Both the position numbers and the translations under genes were made by a program. The notes under the pieces were generated by a model, which saw only the letters and a list, made by a program, of their open reading frames with translations, was not told where the DNA came from and did no database searches. This document shows positions 55,762 to 64,000 of a stretch of 64,000 nucleotides of DNA, piece by piece. This DNA is from Agrococcus sp. KRD186 (GTDB lineage Bacteria; Actinomycetota; Actinomycetes; Actinomycetales; Microbacteriaceae): the NCBI RefSeq assembly GCF_017168255.1, contig NZ_JABFAP010000001.1:1206640-1270639 (forward strand), in the 5' to 3' direction. Positions within the stretch are counted from its first letter, which is position 1. Every line of letters begins with the position of its first letter.

Positions 55762-56382
55762 TCAGCGCTGCTCGTCGCCCTCGACGCCGATGACCCGGCC
55801 CGATTGCGGGCCGTCGAGCGGTGAGAAGCTGGCGTCCGCCTGGCGTGCCCGCTGCTCCAGCAGGGGTGCCTGCAGGTCGCCGACGACCTTCTCGACGCGC
55901 CGCCGCGTCTCGCGGCCGAGCTCGACCACCTGCAGCCAGAACAGCACGACGCCCCCGATGATCGTCACCAGCACGCCGATGGCGGTGAACGACTGCGAGG
56001 CGGTGAGCGCGCCGTCGCCGAACCAGGCGGTGAGCGCGCTGCCGGTGCGGCCGCCGGCGGTGTCGACGACGGTGAAGCCCATGAGCGCGATGACCAGCAG
56101 CCACGGGCCGATCAGTCGCAGGTCGCGCCAGGTGACGGCGCGGGGCCGCCGCACCTCTTTGCGGGCGACCGTGATCCCGACGACCGCGCCGATCACCAGC
56201 GCGAGGCCCGGCCCGAGGAACGCCTGCAGCAGCAGCGCCTCGCCGAGCGGCGCGCCGGTGAGCGCACGGCCGAACATGATCCAGGCGGGCAGCACGATGA
56301 TCGCGCCGATCATCGCCCAGAAGAACGCGCGCAGCGCCCAGTGCCGAGCTGCCGGCGGCTGCGTGCCTGTGCTGGTCGTCAT
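55762..56382 (-). CDS. hypothetical membrane protein
   Basis: A 206-aa protein with about four hydrophobic segments (near residues 18-36, 52-70, 92-108 and 128-150), a charged C-terminal helix (ELGRETRRRVEKVVGDLQAPLLEQ) and an acidic, unstructured tail. No family recognised. ATG at 56382 lies 6 nt after a minus-strand TAGCCT (leaderless candidate). Position between trmD and rplS interrupts the usual trmD-rplS linkage. Confidence 0.72.
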   Translation of the reverse strand: MTTSTGTQPPAARHWALRAFFWAMIGAIIVLPAWIMFGRALTGAPLGEALLLQAFLGPGLALVIGAVVGITVARKEVRRPRAVTWRDLRLIGPWLLVIALMGFTVVDTAGGRTGSALTAWFGDGALTASQSFTAIGVLVTIIGGVVLFWLQVVELGRETRRRVEKVVGDLQAPLLEQRARQADASFSPLDGPQSGRVIGVEGDEQR

Positions 56383-56433
56383 GCCTCGAGGCTACCGAGC
56401 GAGCCTCGGTGGCACCGGGGTGTTCGCTGAGGG

Positions 56434-57165
56434 CTAGCGGCCGGTGCCGGGCTCGGCCGCGGGCGGCAGCAGGTCGGGGCGCACGCGCCGGGTGCGCTCG
56501 AGCGACTGCTCGTGCCGCCAGGCGGCGATCGCGGCGTGGTTGCCGCTGCGCAGCACCTCTGGCACCTCGCGCCCCCGCCACACCTGCGGCTTCGTGTACG
56601 AGGGATGCTCGAGCAGGCCGGCCTCGTGGCTCTCCTCGATCAGGCTCTCGGGGTTGCCGACCACGCCCGGCACGAGCCGCCCGATCGCCTCGATCATCGC
56701 CATGGCGGCCACCTCGCCACCGTTGAGCACGTAGTCGCCCAGGCTCACCTCGAGCACGCGAGCGCGAGTCGCTGCGTCGTCGGCCACCCGTGCGTCGATG
56801 CCCTCGTAGCGGCCGCAGGCGAAGACGATGTGCTGCTCGTGGGCCAGCTCGCGCGCGAGCGCCTGGGTGAACGGCACGCCCGCGGGCGTCGGGAAGACGA
56901 CCAGCGCATCCGCCCCCTCGCCCTCGGCCGCCGGTGCCTCGCCGAGCAGCGCGTCGAGCGCCTCGCCCCACGGCTCGGGCTTCATGACCATGCCGGCGCC
57001 GCCGCCGTAGGGGGTGTCGTCGACGGTGCGGTGGCGGTCGTGGGTCCACTGGCGCAGGTCGTGCACGCCGAGCTCGAGCAGCCGCTCGCGCCTGGCCTTC
57101 CCGAGCAGCGAGACGTCGAGCACCCCGAAGAACTCGGGGAAGATCGTGACGATGTCGATCCGCAT
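56434..57165 (-). CDS. trmD: tRNA (guanine-N1)-methyltransferase
   Basis: A 243-aa SPOUT enzyme methylating G37. [13 protein letters not shown] start, [14 protein letters not shown], and the knot [30 protein letters not shown] at 57165 lies 3 bases after the rimM stop. Part of rpsP-khpA-rimM-trmD. Normal length. Confidence 0.97.
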   Translation of the reverse strand: MRIDIVTIFPEFFGVLDVSLLGKARRERLLELGVHDLRQWTHDRHRTVDDTPYGGGAGMVMKPEPWGEALDALLGEAPAAEGEGADALVVFPTPAGVPFTQALARELAHEQHIVFACGRYEGIDARVADDAATRARVLEVSLGDYVLNGGEVAAMAMIEAIGRLVPGVVGNPESLIEESHEAGLLEHPSYTKPQVWRGREVPEVLRSGNHAAIAAWRHEQSLERTRRVRPDLLPPAAEPGTGR

Positions 57166-57168
57166 GGC

Positions 57169-57783
57169 CTAGGCCGGGTCGGTGGTGCCGGATGCCTCGG
57201 GCTCGGCGGATGCGTCCGGCTCGGCCGGCGCGTCGTCGGCGTCGTCCTGCTCGAGCTCCTCGAAGAGCCCGGCCGGCGGGGTGACGGTGATGCGGCCGGC
57301 GCGCAGGTCGACCTCCGGCACGATCGCCTTCACGAACGGCACCATCACCTCGCGGCCGTCGGTATCGACGATCAGCATGTCCTGCGCGGGCAGCATGTCG
57401 ACGCGCACGACGCGGCCGATGCGGGCGCCGTCGCGCCAGACGTCGAGGCCCGCGAGCTGGTGCACGTACCAGGCGTCGGGCTCGGTGGAGAGCTCAGTGG
57501 CGTCCTGCTCGATCCAGAGCACAGCCTTCACGAGGCTCTCGGCCTCGGTGCGGTCGGTGACGCCGGCGAAGAAGCCGACGGGGCTGCCGTTGTAGACGCG
57601 CAGCTCGAGCAGCTCGAGCGACTTGCCGTGCCACTTCGACGACGTGGGCACCTGCAGCGCGAAGCGCGCACCCGGCACGAAGCGTCGACCGGGATCGTCG
57701 GTGTAGAGCTCGATCTTGATCGCGCCCTTGAGCCCGTGGGCCCTGGTGAGCCGTCCGACGCGCAGCTGCGTGCGCGCGGGCAC
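57169..57783 (-). CDS. rimM: 16S rRNA processing protein RimM
   Basis: A 204-aa 30S maturation factor. QLRVGRLTRAHGLKGAIKIEL, the PRC-barrel domain DAWYVHQLAGLDVWRDGARIGRVV, and an acidic tail of about 30 residues (DDADDAPAEPDASAEPEA) like those on S2 and S16. GTG at 57783 lies 7 bases after the khpA stop, with AGG upstream. Confidence 0.95.
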   Translation of the reverse strand: MPARTQLRVGRLTRAHGLKGAIKIELYTDDPGRRFVPGARFALQVPTSSKWHGKSLELLELRVYNGSPVGFFAGVTDRTEAESLVKAVLWIEQDATELSTEPDAWYVHQLAGLDVWRDGARIGRVVRVDMLPAQDMLIVDTDGREVMVPFVKAIVPEVDLRAGRITVTPPAGLFEELEQDDADDAPAEPDASAEPEASGTTDPA

Positions 57784-57790
57784 GGCCGGC

Positions 57791-58027
57791 CTAGCGATCG
57801 GTGTCCACCACGTCCACGCGGACGCGGCGTCCTCCGGGGAGCGCACCGATCACGGTGCGCAGGGCGCCGGCGGTGCGACCGCCGCGCCCGATGACGCGGC
57901 CGAGGTCCTCGGGGTGCACGCGCACCTCGAGGACCTCGCCGCGCTGCGTGTCGCGCGTGCCCACGCGCACATCGTCAGGGCGATCGACGATCCCCTTGAC
58001 GAGGTGCTCGAGCGCATCGCGCAGCAT
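57791..58027 (-). CDS. khpA: KH-domain RNA-binding protein
   Basis: A 78-aa single KH domain: VRVHPEDLGRVIGRGGRTAGALRTVI with the RNA-binding GxxG as GRGG. It sits between rpsP (2-base gap) and rimM, the conserved actinobacterial and firmicute place for khpA. RNA chaperone and division-linked roles are known in other bacteria. Confidence 0.94.
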   Translation of the reverse strand: MLRDALEHLVKGIVDRPDDVRVGTRDTQRGEVLEVRVHPEDLGRVIGRGGRTAGALRTVIGALPGGRRVRVDVVDTDR

Positions 58028-58029
58028 GC

Positions 58030-58500
58030 TCAGTCCTCGGTCTTCTCGGCCGACTCGGCGTCAGCCGACTCGGTCTCGGCCGCGGGTGCCTCGGCTGCGT
58101 CGGTCGACGCGGCCTCGGCCGGAGCCTCAGCCGGAGCCTCGACGGGCTTCTCGGCCTTCGGCTTGAGGACGGCCTTCTTCGACTCGTCGGCGACGAACGC
58201 CTTCTTGCCCTCGGGTGCCTTGACCTGGTTCTCGGTCGACCCCTCGCCGGTGTGCTTGCCCCAGTCGCCCGTGAGCTTGAGCAGCGCCGCGACCTGCTCG
58301 GTCGGCTGCGCGCCGACGCCGAGCCAGTAGAGGGCGCGCTCGCTGTCGATCTTGATGAACGACGGGTTCTCGGTCGGGTGGTACTGACCGATCTCCTCGA
58401 TGACGCGGCCATCGCGCTTGGTGCGCGAGTCGGCCACGACGACGCGGTAGAAGGGCGCACGGATCTTGCCGAAGCGCTTCAGACGGATCTTGACTGCCAC
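58030..58500 (-). CDS. rpsP: 30S ribosomal protein S16 with long acidic tail
   Basis: A 156-aa S16 protein. The core ([37 protein letters not shown]) ends near residue 85, followed by about 70 residues of Lys/Ala/Glu-rich tail with repeated PAE and SAD motifs, ending SAEKTED. S16 in E. coli is only about 82 aa. GTG at 58500 has AGGAGA upstream. First gene of rpsP-khpA-rimM-trmD. Confidence 0.96.
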   Translation of the reverse strand: MAVKIRLKRFGKIRAPFYRVVVADSRTKRDGRVIEEIGQYHPTENPSFIKIDSERALYWLGVGAQPTEQVAALLKLTGDWGKHTGEGSTENQVKAPEGKKAFVADESKKAVLKPKAEKPVEAPAEAPAEAASTDAAEAPAAETESADAESAEKTED

Positions 58501-58682
58501 AGTTCTCCTGCTTTGTGTAATGGAAAGTTGCACCGCGGCCTGCGCATGTGGGGATGCGCGACCCGCAAAGCTCGGTGAGCATCGCGCGCCGGATAGAGGG
58601 TCGGGCGCGTGCTCGACCCCCCATTCTGGCACATCCGGAGGCGACGTGCGCGCCGCGAGCCGACACGGCTTACGCTTCTGCC

Positions 58683-59777
58683 ATGAAGTTCGCCGCCTCC
58701 CCGCGCTCGTCGCTGGGCGTCGAGTGGGAGCTCGCCGTCGTCGACCCCTCGACGGGCGCCATCGTGCCCCGCGCGTGGGAGCTGCTCGAGGCGATCGACG
58801 ACAAGCGCTTCGACAAGGAGTTCCTGACCGGCATGATCGAGCTGATCACCGGTGTGCACACCACGACCGACGCCGCGATCGACGAGCTCCGGGGGATGCG
58901 CGACAAGGCCTGTGCGGCCGCGGACCGTCTGGGCCTGGCGCTGCTGGGCACGGGCACGCACCCGACCAGCAAGTGGCGCGAGCAGTCGCAGGGCGACGAC
59001 CCCCGCTACGAGCGCGTCGTGCGGAAGGCCGGCGAGTGGGGCCGCCGGCTGGTCATCTTCGGCGTGCACAACCACGTCGGCGTCGAGGATCGCGACAAGG
59101 TGATCCCGCTGATGCGCACGGTGCTCGATCAGCTGCCGCTCATCCTCGCGCTGTCGGCCTCGAGCCCCTACTGGCAGGGCCTCGACACCGGCTTCGCCTC
59201 GCACCGCACGATGCTGTTCCAGCAGCTGCCGACGGGCGGCCTGCCGCCGATGCTCGTCGACTGGGGCGAGTACGAGCGCACCCTCGACGACATGCTGCGC
59301 GCCGGCGTGATCGACGACATCGGCGAGGTGCGCTGGGATGTGCGCCCATCCCCCGCGCTCGGCACCGTTGAGGTGCGGGTGGCCGACGGCGCGCCCTCGA
59401 TCGACGACCTCGCGGCCGTGACCGCGCTCATCCACTGCCTGATGGAGGAGGCCTCGCGCGCGCTCGACGCCGGCCAGCCGCAGCGCCACCTGCCCTCCTG
59501 GCTCGTGCGCGAGAACAAGTGGCGGGCGGCCCGCGACGGGCTGGATGCGACGGTCATCGTCGACGAGGAGGGCACGCTGCAGGCCGTGCGCGATGCGCTC
59601 GGGGAGGCGATCGAGCGCCTGGCGCCGGTCGCCGAGGAGCTCGGCTCCGCGCGCTCGCTCGCCGCGACCGCTCGGGTGCTCGAGCGCGGCGGCTCGGCCG
59701 CGCAGCAGCGGGCCGCCTACGCGCGCGGCGGCCACGACGCGGTGCTGGCCGAGGTGCTCGAGGCGATGCGCGCCTAA
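58683..59777 (+). CDS. YbdK-family carboxylate-amine ligase (glutamate-cysteine ligase 2 type)
   Basis: A 364-aa enzyme of the GCS2 family. [16 protein letters not shown] (about 10-25) with the metal Glu pair, [41 protein letters not shown] and the C-terminal [16 protein letters not shown]. In actinobacteria that make mycothiol the natural product of these enzymes is unclear. ATG at 58683 lies 6 nt after TACGCT. It overlaps the convergent LLM gene by 4 nt. Confidence 0.92.
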   Translation: MKFAASPRSSLGVEWELAVVDPSTGAIVPRAWELLEAIDDKRFDKEFLTGMIELITGVHTTTDAAIDELRGMRDKACAAADRLGLALLGTGTHPTSKWREQSQGDDPRYERVVRKAGEWGRRLVIFGVHNHVGVEDRDKVIPLMRTVLDQLPLILALSASSPYWQGLDTGFASHRTMLFQQLPTGGLPPMLVDWGEYERTLDDMLRAGVIDDIGEVRWDVRPSPALGTVEVRVADGAPSIDDLAAVTALIHCLMEEASRALDAGQPQRHLPSWLVRENKWRAARDGLDATVIVDEEGTLQAVRDALGEAIERLAPVAEELGSARSLAATARVLERGGSAAQQRAAYARGGHDAVLAEVLEAMRA

Positions 59778-60583
59778 GCGTTCTTGCGGTCGCGCCAGTC
59801 GAGGAAGGCCTGCACGCGGTCGAGCGGGTAGCCGTCCGGGGAGTCGTCGCCCGAGAGCGGGATGGTCAGCAGCCTGGTGCCCGCCGCATGCAGCGCGTCG
59901 AGCCGCTCGAAGCCGACCCCGCCGATGCCGTCGCGCACGCTCGCGCCGTTCGAGATCTCGATCTCGGCGACGTCGCGGCCACGCGCCTCGCAGGCGGCGC
60001 GCAGCACGTCGAGCTTGTGCGGCAGCTCGCCGGGCCCGACGAACGAGTGCCAGATGTCGGCGTGCTCGGCGACCATCGGCAGCGTCTTTCGCTCGCCCTT
60101 GCCGCCGATCAGGATGGGCATCGGCCCCATCGGCGGCGGGTTGAGCTTCGCCCAGCGCGCGCGGATGCGCGGCAGCGACTCGCCCAGCGAGCGCAGCCGC
60201 GAGCCGACCGTGCCGAAGTCGTACCCGTACTCCTCGTAGTCGCGCTCGAACCATCCGCCGCCGATCCCGAAGATGAAGCGTCCGTTCGAGATGTGGTCGA
60301 TGGTGCGGGTGATGTCGGCGAGCAGATCGGGGTTGCGGTAGGAGTTGCAGAACACCAGCGCGCCGAGCTGGATGCGCTCGGTCGCGGCGGCCCATGCCGC
60401 CAGCTGCGTCGTCGCCTCGAAGTGCGCGCCGTCGGCATCACCCGAGAGCGGGAAGAAGTGATCCCAGCCGAACACCGCATCCGCCCCCATCTCCTCGAGG
60501 CGCTTCGCGGCGTCGATCGTCGCCTGCATGCTGCTGTGCTGCGGCGCCAGCTGCACGCCGATCCTGGTGGGTCGCTCGATCAT
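59774..60583 (-). CDS. LLM-class F420-dependent oxidoreductase (3)
   Basis: A 269-aa enzyme. RIGVQLAPQHSSMQATID, GADAVFGWDHFFPLSGD, ISNGRFIFGIGGGWFERDYEEYG and PILIGGKGERKTLPMVAEHADIWH are typical of the short F420 subgroup. Unrelated in position to the pair at 8.4-10.4 kb. ATG at 60583 lies 6 nt after a minus-strand TAGGCT. Substrate unknown. Confidence 0.92.
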   Translation of the reverse strand: MIERPTRIGVQLAPQHSSMQATIDAAKRLEEMGADAVFGWDHFFPLSGDADGAHFEATTQLAAWAAATERIQLGALVFCNSYRNPDLLADITRTIDHISNGRFIFGIGGGWFERDYEEYGYDFGTVGSRLRSLGESLPRIRARWAKLNPPPMGPMPILIGGKGERKTLPMVAEHADIWHSFVGPGELPHKLDVLRAACEARGRDVAEIEISNGASVRDGIGGVGFERLDALHAAGTRLLTIPLSGDDSPDGYPLDRVQAFLDWRDRKNA

Positions 60584-60636
60584 GCTCCGAGCCTATGCGG
60601 GTCGACGCTGGGAGCCGGCCGTTCTACGCTTGCTCC

Positions 60637-61740
60637 GTGCAGCAGCTCTCCCCCATCGCCGCGCGGGCCGCGGCGCCCGCGACCCTGCCGGCGATCACCG
60701 CCGGCGCCCTCACCTGGCGCCCCGCCTCCCTCGACGACGTGTCGCGCGTGACCGCGCTGAACAACACCATGGCGGAGGCCGACGGCGCGCCCTACCGCGA
60801 GACCGAGGATGAGACGCGGGAGGAGCTGGGCGCTCCCTGGCGCGACCTCGAGCACGACTCGCTGCTGGGCTTCGACGCCGTGGGCGAGCTGCGGGCAGCC
60901 GCGTTCGTCGCGACGTTCCCGGGAGACGTCACCACCGTGCGCGCGTTCGCGTTCGGCGGCGTGCACCCGGCGCGGCGCGGCGAGGGCATCGGCCGCGAGG
61001 TGCTCGCGTGGCAGCTGGCGCGTGCTCGCCAGGTCCTGGCCGCCTCCGGCAGGGAGCTGCCCGGGCGCATCGGCACCTACGCCGAGGACGACGACCCCGC
61101 GCCGCGGCACCGCATGTACCTGCACGCCGGCCTCGAGCCGCGGCGATACTTCTCCGACCTCAAGCGCCCGCTCACGAATGGCGCGGCCGACATCCCGGAG
61201 GTGGCGCTGACCGGCTCCCTCCGGCTCGTGCCCTTCTCGGACGAGGTCGACGACGCGACCCGGCTCGCCCACAACGACGCGTTCCGCGATCACTGGGGCA
61301 GCCAGCCGCAGACGATGGAGCAGTGGACCTCCGGCCGCAGCGAGTTCGCGCCGGAGTGGTCGTTCGTGGTCGTCGACGACGAGCCCGACGTGGCGGCCCT
61401 GCTGGCCGATGACGAGACGGATGCGTCCACGCGCGCCGCGCTCGAGGCGGGCGCGCCGCTGGTGGTCGCGTACGCGCTGAACAGCCGCTTCGCCGCCGAC
61501 TTCCCGGTGCGCGGCTACAGCTTCGGCTACACCGACGTGCTCGGCACCCGCCGCGCGTATCGCGGCCGGAAGGGCGCGCTGGCGGCGCTCGCCGAGAGCA
61601 TGCGCGTCTTCGCGAAGGACGGCATGGAGGCCGCGGTGCTCGACGTCGACACCGAGAACCCCTCAGGCGCGCAGGGCCTCTACGCGAGCCTCGGCTACAC
61701 CAAGGAGCACGGCTCGACGATGTACACGATCGAGCTCTAG
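60637..61740 (+). CDS. tandem-GNAT acetyltransferase, mycothiol-synthase-like
   Basis: A 367-aa protein with two GNAT domains. The first has the acetyl-CoA loop HPARRGEGIGREVLAWQLARA (about 111-131), the second the looser RRAYRGRKGALAALAESM (about 308-325), followed by VDTENPSGAQGLYASLGY. The arrangement resembles MshD, but identity as mycothiol synthase is not provable from sequence. GTG at 60637 lies 6 nt after TACGCT. Confidence 0.82.
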   Translation: MQQLSPIAARAAAPATLPAITAGALTWRPASLDDVSRVTALNNTMAEADGAPYRETEDETREELGAPWRDLEHDSLLGFDAVGELRAAAFVATFPGDVTTVRAFAFGGVHPARRGEGIGREVLAWQLARARQVLAASGRELPGRIGTYAEDDDPAPRHRMYLHAGLEPRRYFSDLKRPLTNGAADIPEVALTGSLRLVPFSDEVDDATRLAHNDAFRDHWGSQPQTMEQWTSGRSEFAPEWSFVVVDDEPDVAALLADDETDASTRAALEAGAPLVVAYALNSRFAADFPVRGYSFGYTDVLGTRRAYRGRKGALAALAESMRVFAKDGMEAAVLDVDTENPSGAQGLYASLGYTKEHGSTMYTIEL

Positions 61741-61781
61741 GGAGGCCGGGACCCGAGACGGGCCCCGGCGGTGGCGTCGCG

Positions 61782-61805
61782 GCGACGGCCCGAAAGGGCC
61801 GTCGC
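61782..61805. terminator. hairpin between convergent GNAT and NAD(P)-binding genes
   Basis: GCGACGGCCC (61782-61791), loop GAAA, GGGCCGTCGC (61796-61805): a perfect 10-bp stem with a stable GAAA tetraloop, 3 bases before the stop of the next, minus-strand gene. It can act for both strands. Confidence 0.85.
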
Positions 61806-61807
61806 TC

Positions 61808-62464
61808 TCAGCTCCAGCGCGCGAGCGCCTCCCCGACCGGGGTAGCACCGCCGTTGCATCGGATCGTGATGCCGCGCAGCTCCGGGCGCGCGACGACCTC
61901 GGCGAGCAGCCGCGCGACGGTCGCGCGCGGGATCTCGCCGGAGCCGACCGAGCCGGCCGGCTCGTCGATCTCGATGCCGCCCTCGTCCTCGAGCGTGAGC
62001 GCCGAGGGCGCGAGGATCACCCAGTCGGCACCCGAGTCGCGGATCGCCTCATCGACGATCGACTTGGCCTCGGCGTACGCGTGGAAGGGGTGGTCGGCTG
62101 GCACGCCGTGCTCGCGGCCGGAGCCGAAGTACGAGACCATCAGCAGCCGCGCGCCCGAGCGCACCACCGCATCCAGCACGCTGAGCGCCGCGTCCTGATC
62201 GACCGCGCGGGTGCGCTCGGGCGAGCCGCCGCCGGCGCCGGCCGACCAGATGACTACGTCGTAGCCCTGCAGCAGGTTGTCGACGCCCGACTGCTCGAGC
62301 GCCTCGAGGTCGGCGACGATCGGCTCGGAGCCGGTCGCCTCCACGTCGGCCGCATGCGCGGGGTTGCGGATGACGCCGTGGACGGTGTGCTCCGCGTGCG
62401 CGAGCATGCGCTGCGCGTGGAGCGCGACCTTGCCGTGAGCGCCGAGGACGATGATGCGTGCCAT
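61808..62464 (-). CDS. NAD(P)-binding atypical short-chain dehydrogenase
   Basis: A 218-aa protein with a Rossmann N-terminus (IIVLGAHGKVALH; GxxGxx as GAHGKV at about 8-13) and the VVIWSAGAGGGS segment. YAEAKSIVDEAI carries a YxxxK (Tyr/Lys) pair. It belongs with NmrA/atypical SDR proteins; substrate unknown. ATG at 62464 lies 6 nt after a minus-strand TATGGT. Confidence 0.88.
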   Translation of the reverse strand: MARIIVLGAHGKVALHAQRMLAHAEHTVHGVIRNPAHAADVEATGSEPIVADLEALEQSGVDNLLQGYDVVIWSAGAGGGSPERTRAVDQDAALSVLDAVVRSGARLLMVSYFGSGREHGVPADHPFHAYAEAKSIVDEAIRDSGADWVILAPSALTLEDEGGIEIDEPAGSVGSGEIPRATVARLLAEVVARPELRGITIRCNGGATPVGEALARWS

Positions 62465-62587
62465 GCCCCCACCATACGCACGCGGCGCGGGAGGCGGCCG
62501 TCAGGGCATGACCACCGGCACGCGATCTCCCGGAGGGCGGATGCGCGGCGCGCCTCGGGCGGGCGACGCGAGCGGGTGCGAACGGGC

Positions 62588-64000
62588 TCAGCCGTTGCCG
62601 AGCATGCGCTGCAGCGCCTCCTGGTCGGTGCTGGAGAGCTCGCCGAAGGCGCCATCGGCCTTGGGCTTGCCGAAGGCGCTGCCCTGCGTCGCCCCCGGCT
62701 GCACGGGATCAGCCGTGCGCTTTGCGGGGTTGCCGGAGCGCCGCTGCTGCTTGCCCTGCTTCTGCACCTTCTTGGACTGCCGCATGCCGGGCGGCATCGG
62801 GCCCATGCCCGGCATCTGGGGCACGCCGCCCTTGGCGACCGTCTTCATCATCTTGGCGGCCTGCTCGAAGCGCGCGACCAGCTGGTTGACGTCGGTGACC
62901 GTGACACCGGCACCGCGCGCGATGCGGACGCGGCGCGAGCCGTTGAGGATCTTCGACTGCTTGCGCTCCTGCGGCGTCATCGACTGGATGATCGCCTCGG
63001 TGCGCACGAACTCTGCCTCGTCGAAGGAGTCGATCGCCTCGCGCATGCCCTTGGCGCCGGGCAGCATGCCGAGCATCTGCTTGAAGTTGCCAGCCTTGCG
63101 CAGCTGCTGCATCTGCTTCAGGAAGTCCTCGAGCGTGAAGCCGTCGGTCGCGATCGACTCGGCGAGGCGGTGCGCCTCATCCTCGTCGAAGGCCTTCTGC
63201 GCCTGCTCGATGAGGGTGAGGATGTCGCCCAGGTCGAGGATGCGGCTCGCCATGCGATCCGGGTGGAAGGGCTCGAAGTCGTCGAGCGTCTCGCCGGTGG
63301 AGGCGAACATGATCGGCTTGCCCGTGAGGCCGCGGATCGAGAGCGCAGCACCGCCGCGCGCGTCGCCGTCGAGCTTGGTGAGCACGACACCGGTGAAGTC
63401 GACGCCCTCCTGGAAGGCCTTGGCCGTCGCGACCGCGTCCTGACCGATCATCGCGTCGATGACGAACAGCACCTCGTCGGGGTTCACCGCCCGGCGGATG
63501 TCCGCCGCCTGCCGCATCATGTCGGCGTCGACGCCGAGGCGGCCAGCGGTGTCGACGATGACGATGTCGTACTGGCGCCGCTTCGCCTCTGCCACGCCGT
63601 CGCGCGCGACCTTCACTGGGTCGCCGATGCCGTTGCCGGGCTCGGGCGCGTAGACCTCCACGCCCGCCTGGCTGCCCACCACCTGCAGCTGGGTCACCGC
63701 GTTGGGGCGCTGGAGGTCGCTCGCGACCAGCAGCGGCTGGTGGCCCTTGCCGCGCAGGTGCTTGGCGAGCTTGCCGGCGAGCGTCGTCTTGCCGGCGCCC
63801 TGCAGGCCCGCGAGCATGAGGACGGTCGGCGGCTGCTTCGCGAGCTGCAGCTGCCGGCTCTCGCCGCCGAGGATGCCGACGAGCTCGTCGTTGACGATCT
63901 TGACGACCTGCTGCGCCGGGTTGAGCGCCTCGCCGACCTCGGCGCCCAGCGCCCGCTCGCGCACCGCGGCGGTGAACGACTTGACCACCTCGAGCGCGAC
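62588..64000 (-). CDS. ffh: signal recognition particle protein Ffh, N-terminus cut by window edge
   Basis: About 470 residues of the GTPase that targets secretory proteins. GLQGAGKTTLAGKLAKHL (P-loop), VDTAGRLGVD, TKLDGDARGGAA and FIDxM-like MSRILDLGDILTLIEQ; the Met-rich M domain follows (GMREAIDSFDEAEF to MPGMGPMPPGM). The stop is at 62588; the start lies beyond 64000, so the first residues are missing. Linker and tail (KKVQKQGKQQRR) are basic. Confidence 0.97.
   Translation of the reverse strand, partial: VALEVVKSFTAAVRERALGAEVGEALNPAQQVVKIVNDELVGILGGESRQLQLAKQPPTVLMLAGLQGAGKTTLAGKLAKHLRGKGHQPLLVASDLQRPNAVTQLQVVGSQAGVEVYAPEPGNGIGDPVKVARDGVAEAKRRQYDIVIVDTAGRLGVDADMMRQAADIRRAVNPDEVLFVIDAMIGQDAVATAKAFQEGVDFTGVVLTKLDGDARGGAALSIRGLTGKPIMFASTGETLDDFEPFHPDRMASRILDLGDILTLIEQAQKAFDEDEAHRLAESIATDGFTLEDFLKQMQQLRKAGNFKQMLGMLPGAKGMREAIDSFDEAEFVRTEAIIQSMTPQERKQSKILNGSRRVRIARGAGVTVTDVNQLVARFEQAAKMMKTVAKGGVPQMPGMGPMPPGMRQSKKVQKQGKQQRRSGNPAKRTADPVQPGATQGSAFGKPKADGAFGELSSTDQEALQRMLGNG

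Overview
The window is high-GC, densely packed bacterial DNA from an actinobacterium. DUF3097, DUF2469, an Rv2578c-type radical SAM protein, a DUF3417-type glucan phosphorylase, GlgE, several F420-type LLM oxidoreductases, GatCAB and the rpsB-tsf / pyrH-frr-cdsA and rpsP-khpA-rimM-trmD-rplS blocks all point there. Acidic tails on S2 and S16, a YkoE-type ECF transporter and gene order suggest Micrococcales, most likely Microbacteriaceae. That placement is inference from gene content; no database was searched.

Layout. 1-1.8 kb is accessory debris: the edge of a relaxase-like gene, a possible IS3 fragment, a DUF6640-like membrane gene, a frameshifted MarR remnant and a double-HTH protein. From 1.85 kb on the content is ordinary chromosome: an iron-box siderophore-reductase gene; a TPP-riboswitch ECF operon (ykoE-like S, fused ATPase, T, small P-loop kinase); two LLM oxidoreductases; gatCAB; a radical SAM gene under a perfect LexA box; ligA-dinB-ATPase; nifS-mnmA-NTF2, which is riddled with short tandem repeats; a glycogen/alpha-glucan block (glgX, glgP, glgE-glgB); a thioredoxin/TPR protein with a 635-aa membrane protein; envelope genes; cdsA-frr-pyrH and rpsB-tsf; xerC-type recombinase; yraN-comM-dprA; a VWA protein; lepB-rnhB; rplS; rpsP-khpA-rimM-trmD; and the truncated ffh gene at the right edge.

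How the parts work together. The ECF operon looks like thiamin-precursor uptake shut off by TPP. NifS can feed sulfur to MnmA. GlgE and GlgB build, and GlgX and GlgP trim, alpha-glucan. The ribosome, tRNA-modification, SRP and signal-peptidase genes form the usual actinobacterial core. Many operons use 4-nt (ATGA/GTGA) or 1-nt (TGATG) overlaps.

A striking expression feature is that about sixteen first genes carry a TANNNT hexamer ending 6-8 nt before the start codon and no Shine-Dalgarno site, which is the signature of leaderless mRNAs. No tRNA, rRNA, CRISPR array, prophage or clear defence island was seen. I did not find an obviously new multi-gene system; the best leads are the LexA-controlled radical SAM promoter, the extra kinase in the TPP operon, and the repeat cluster around mnmA.
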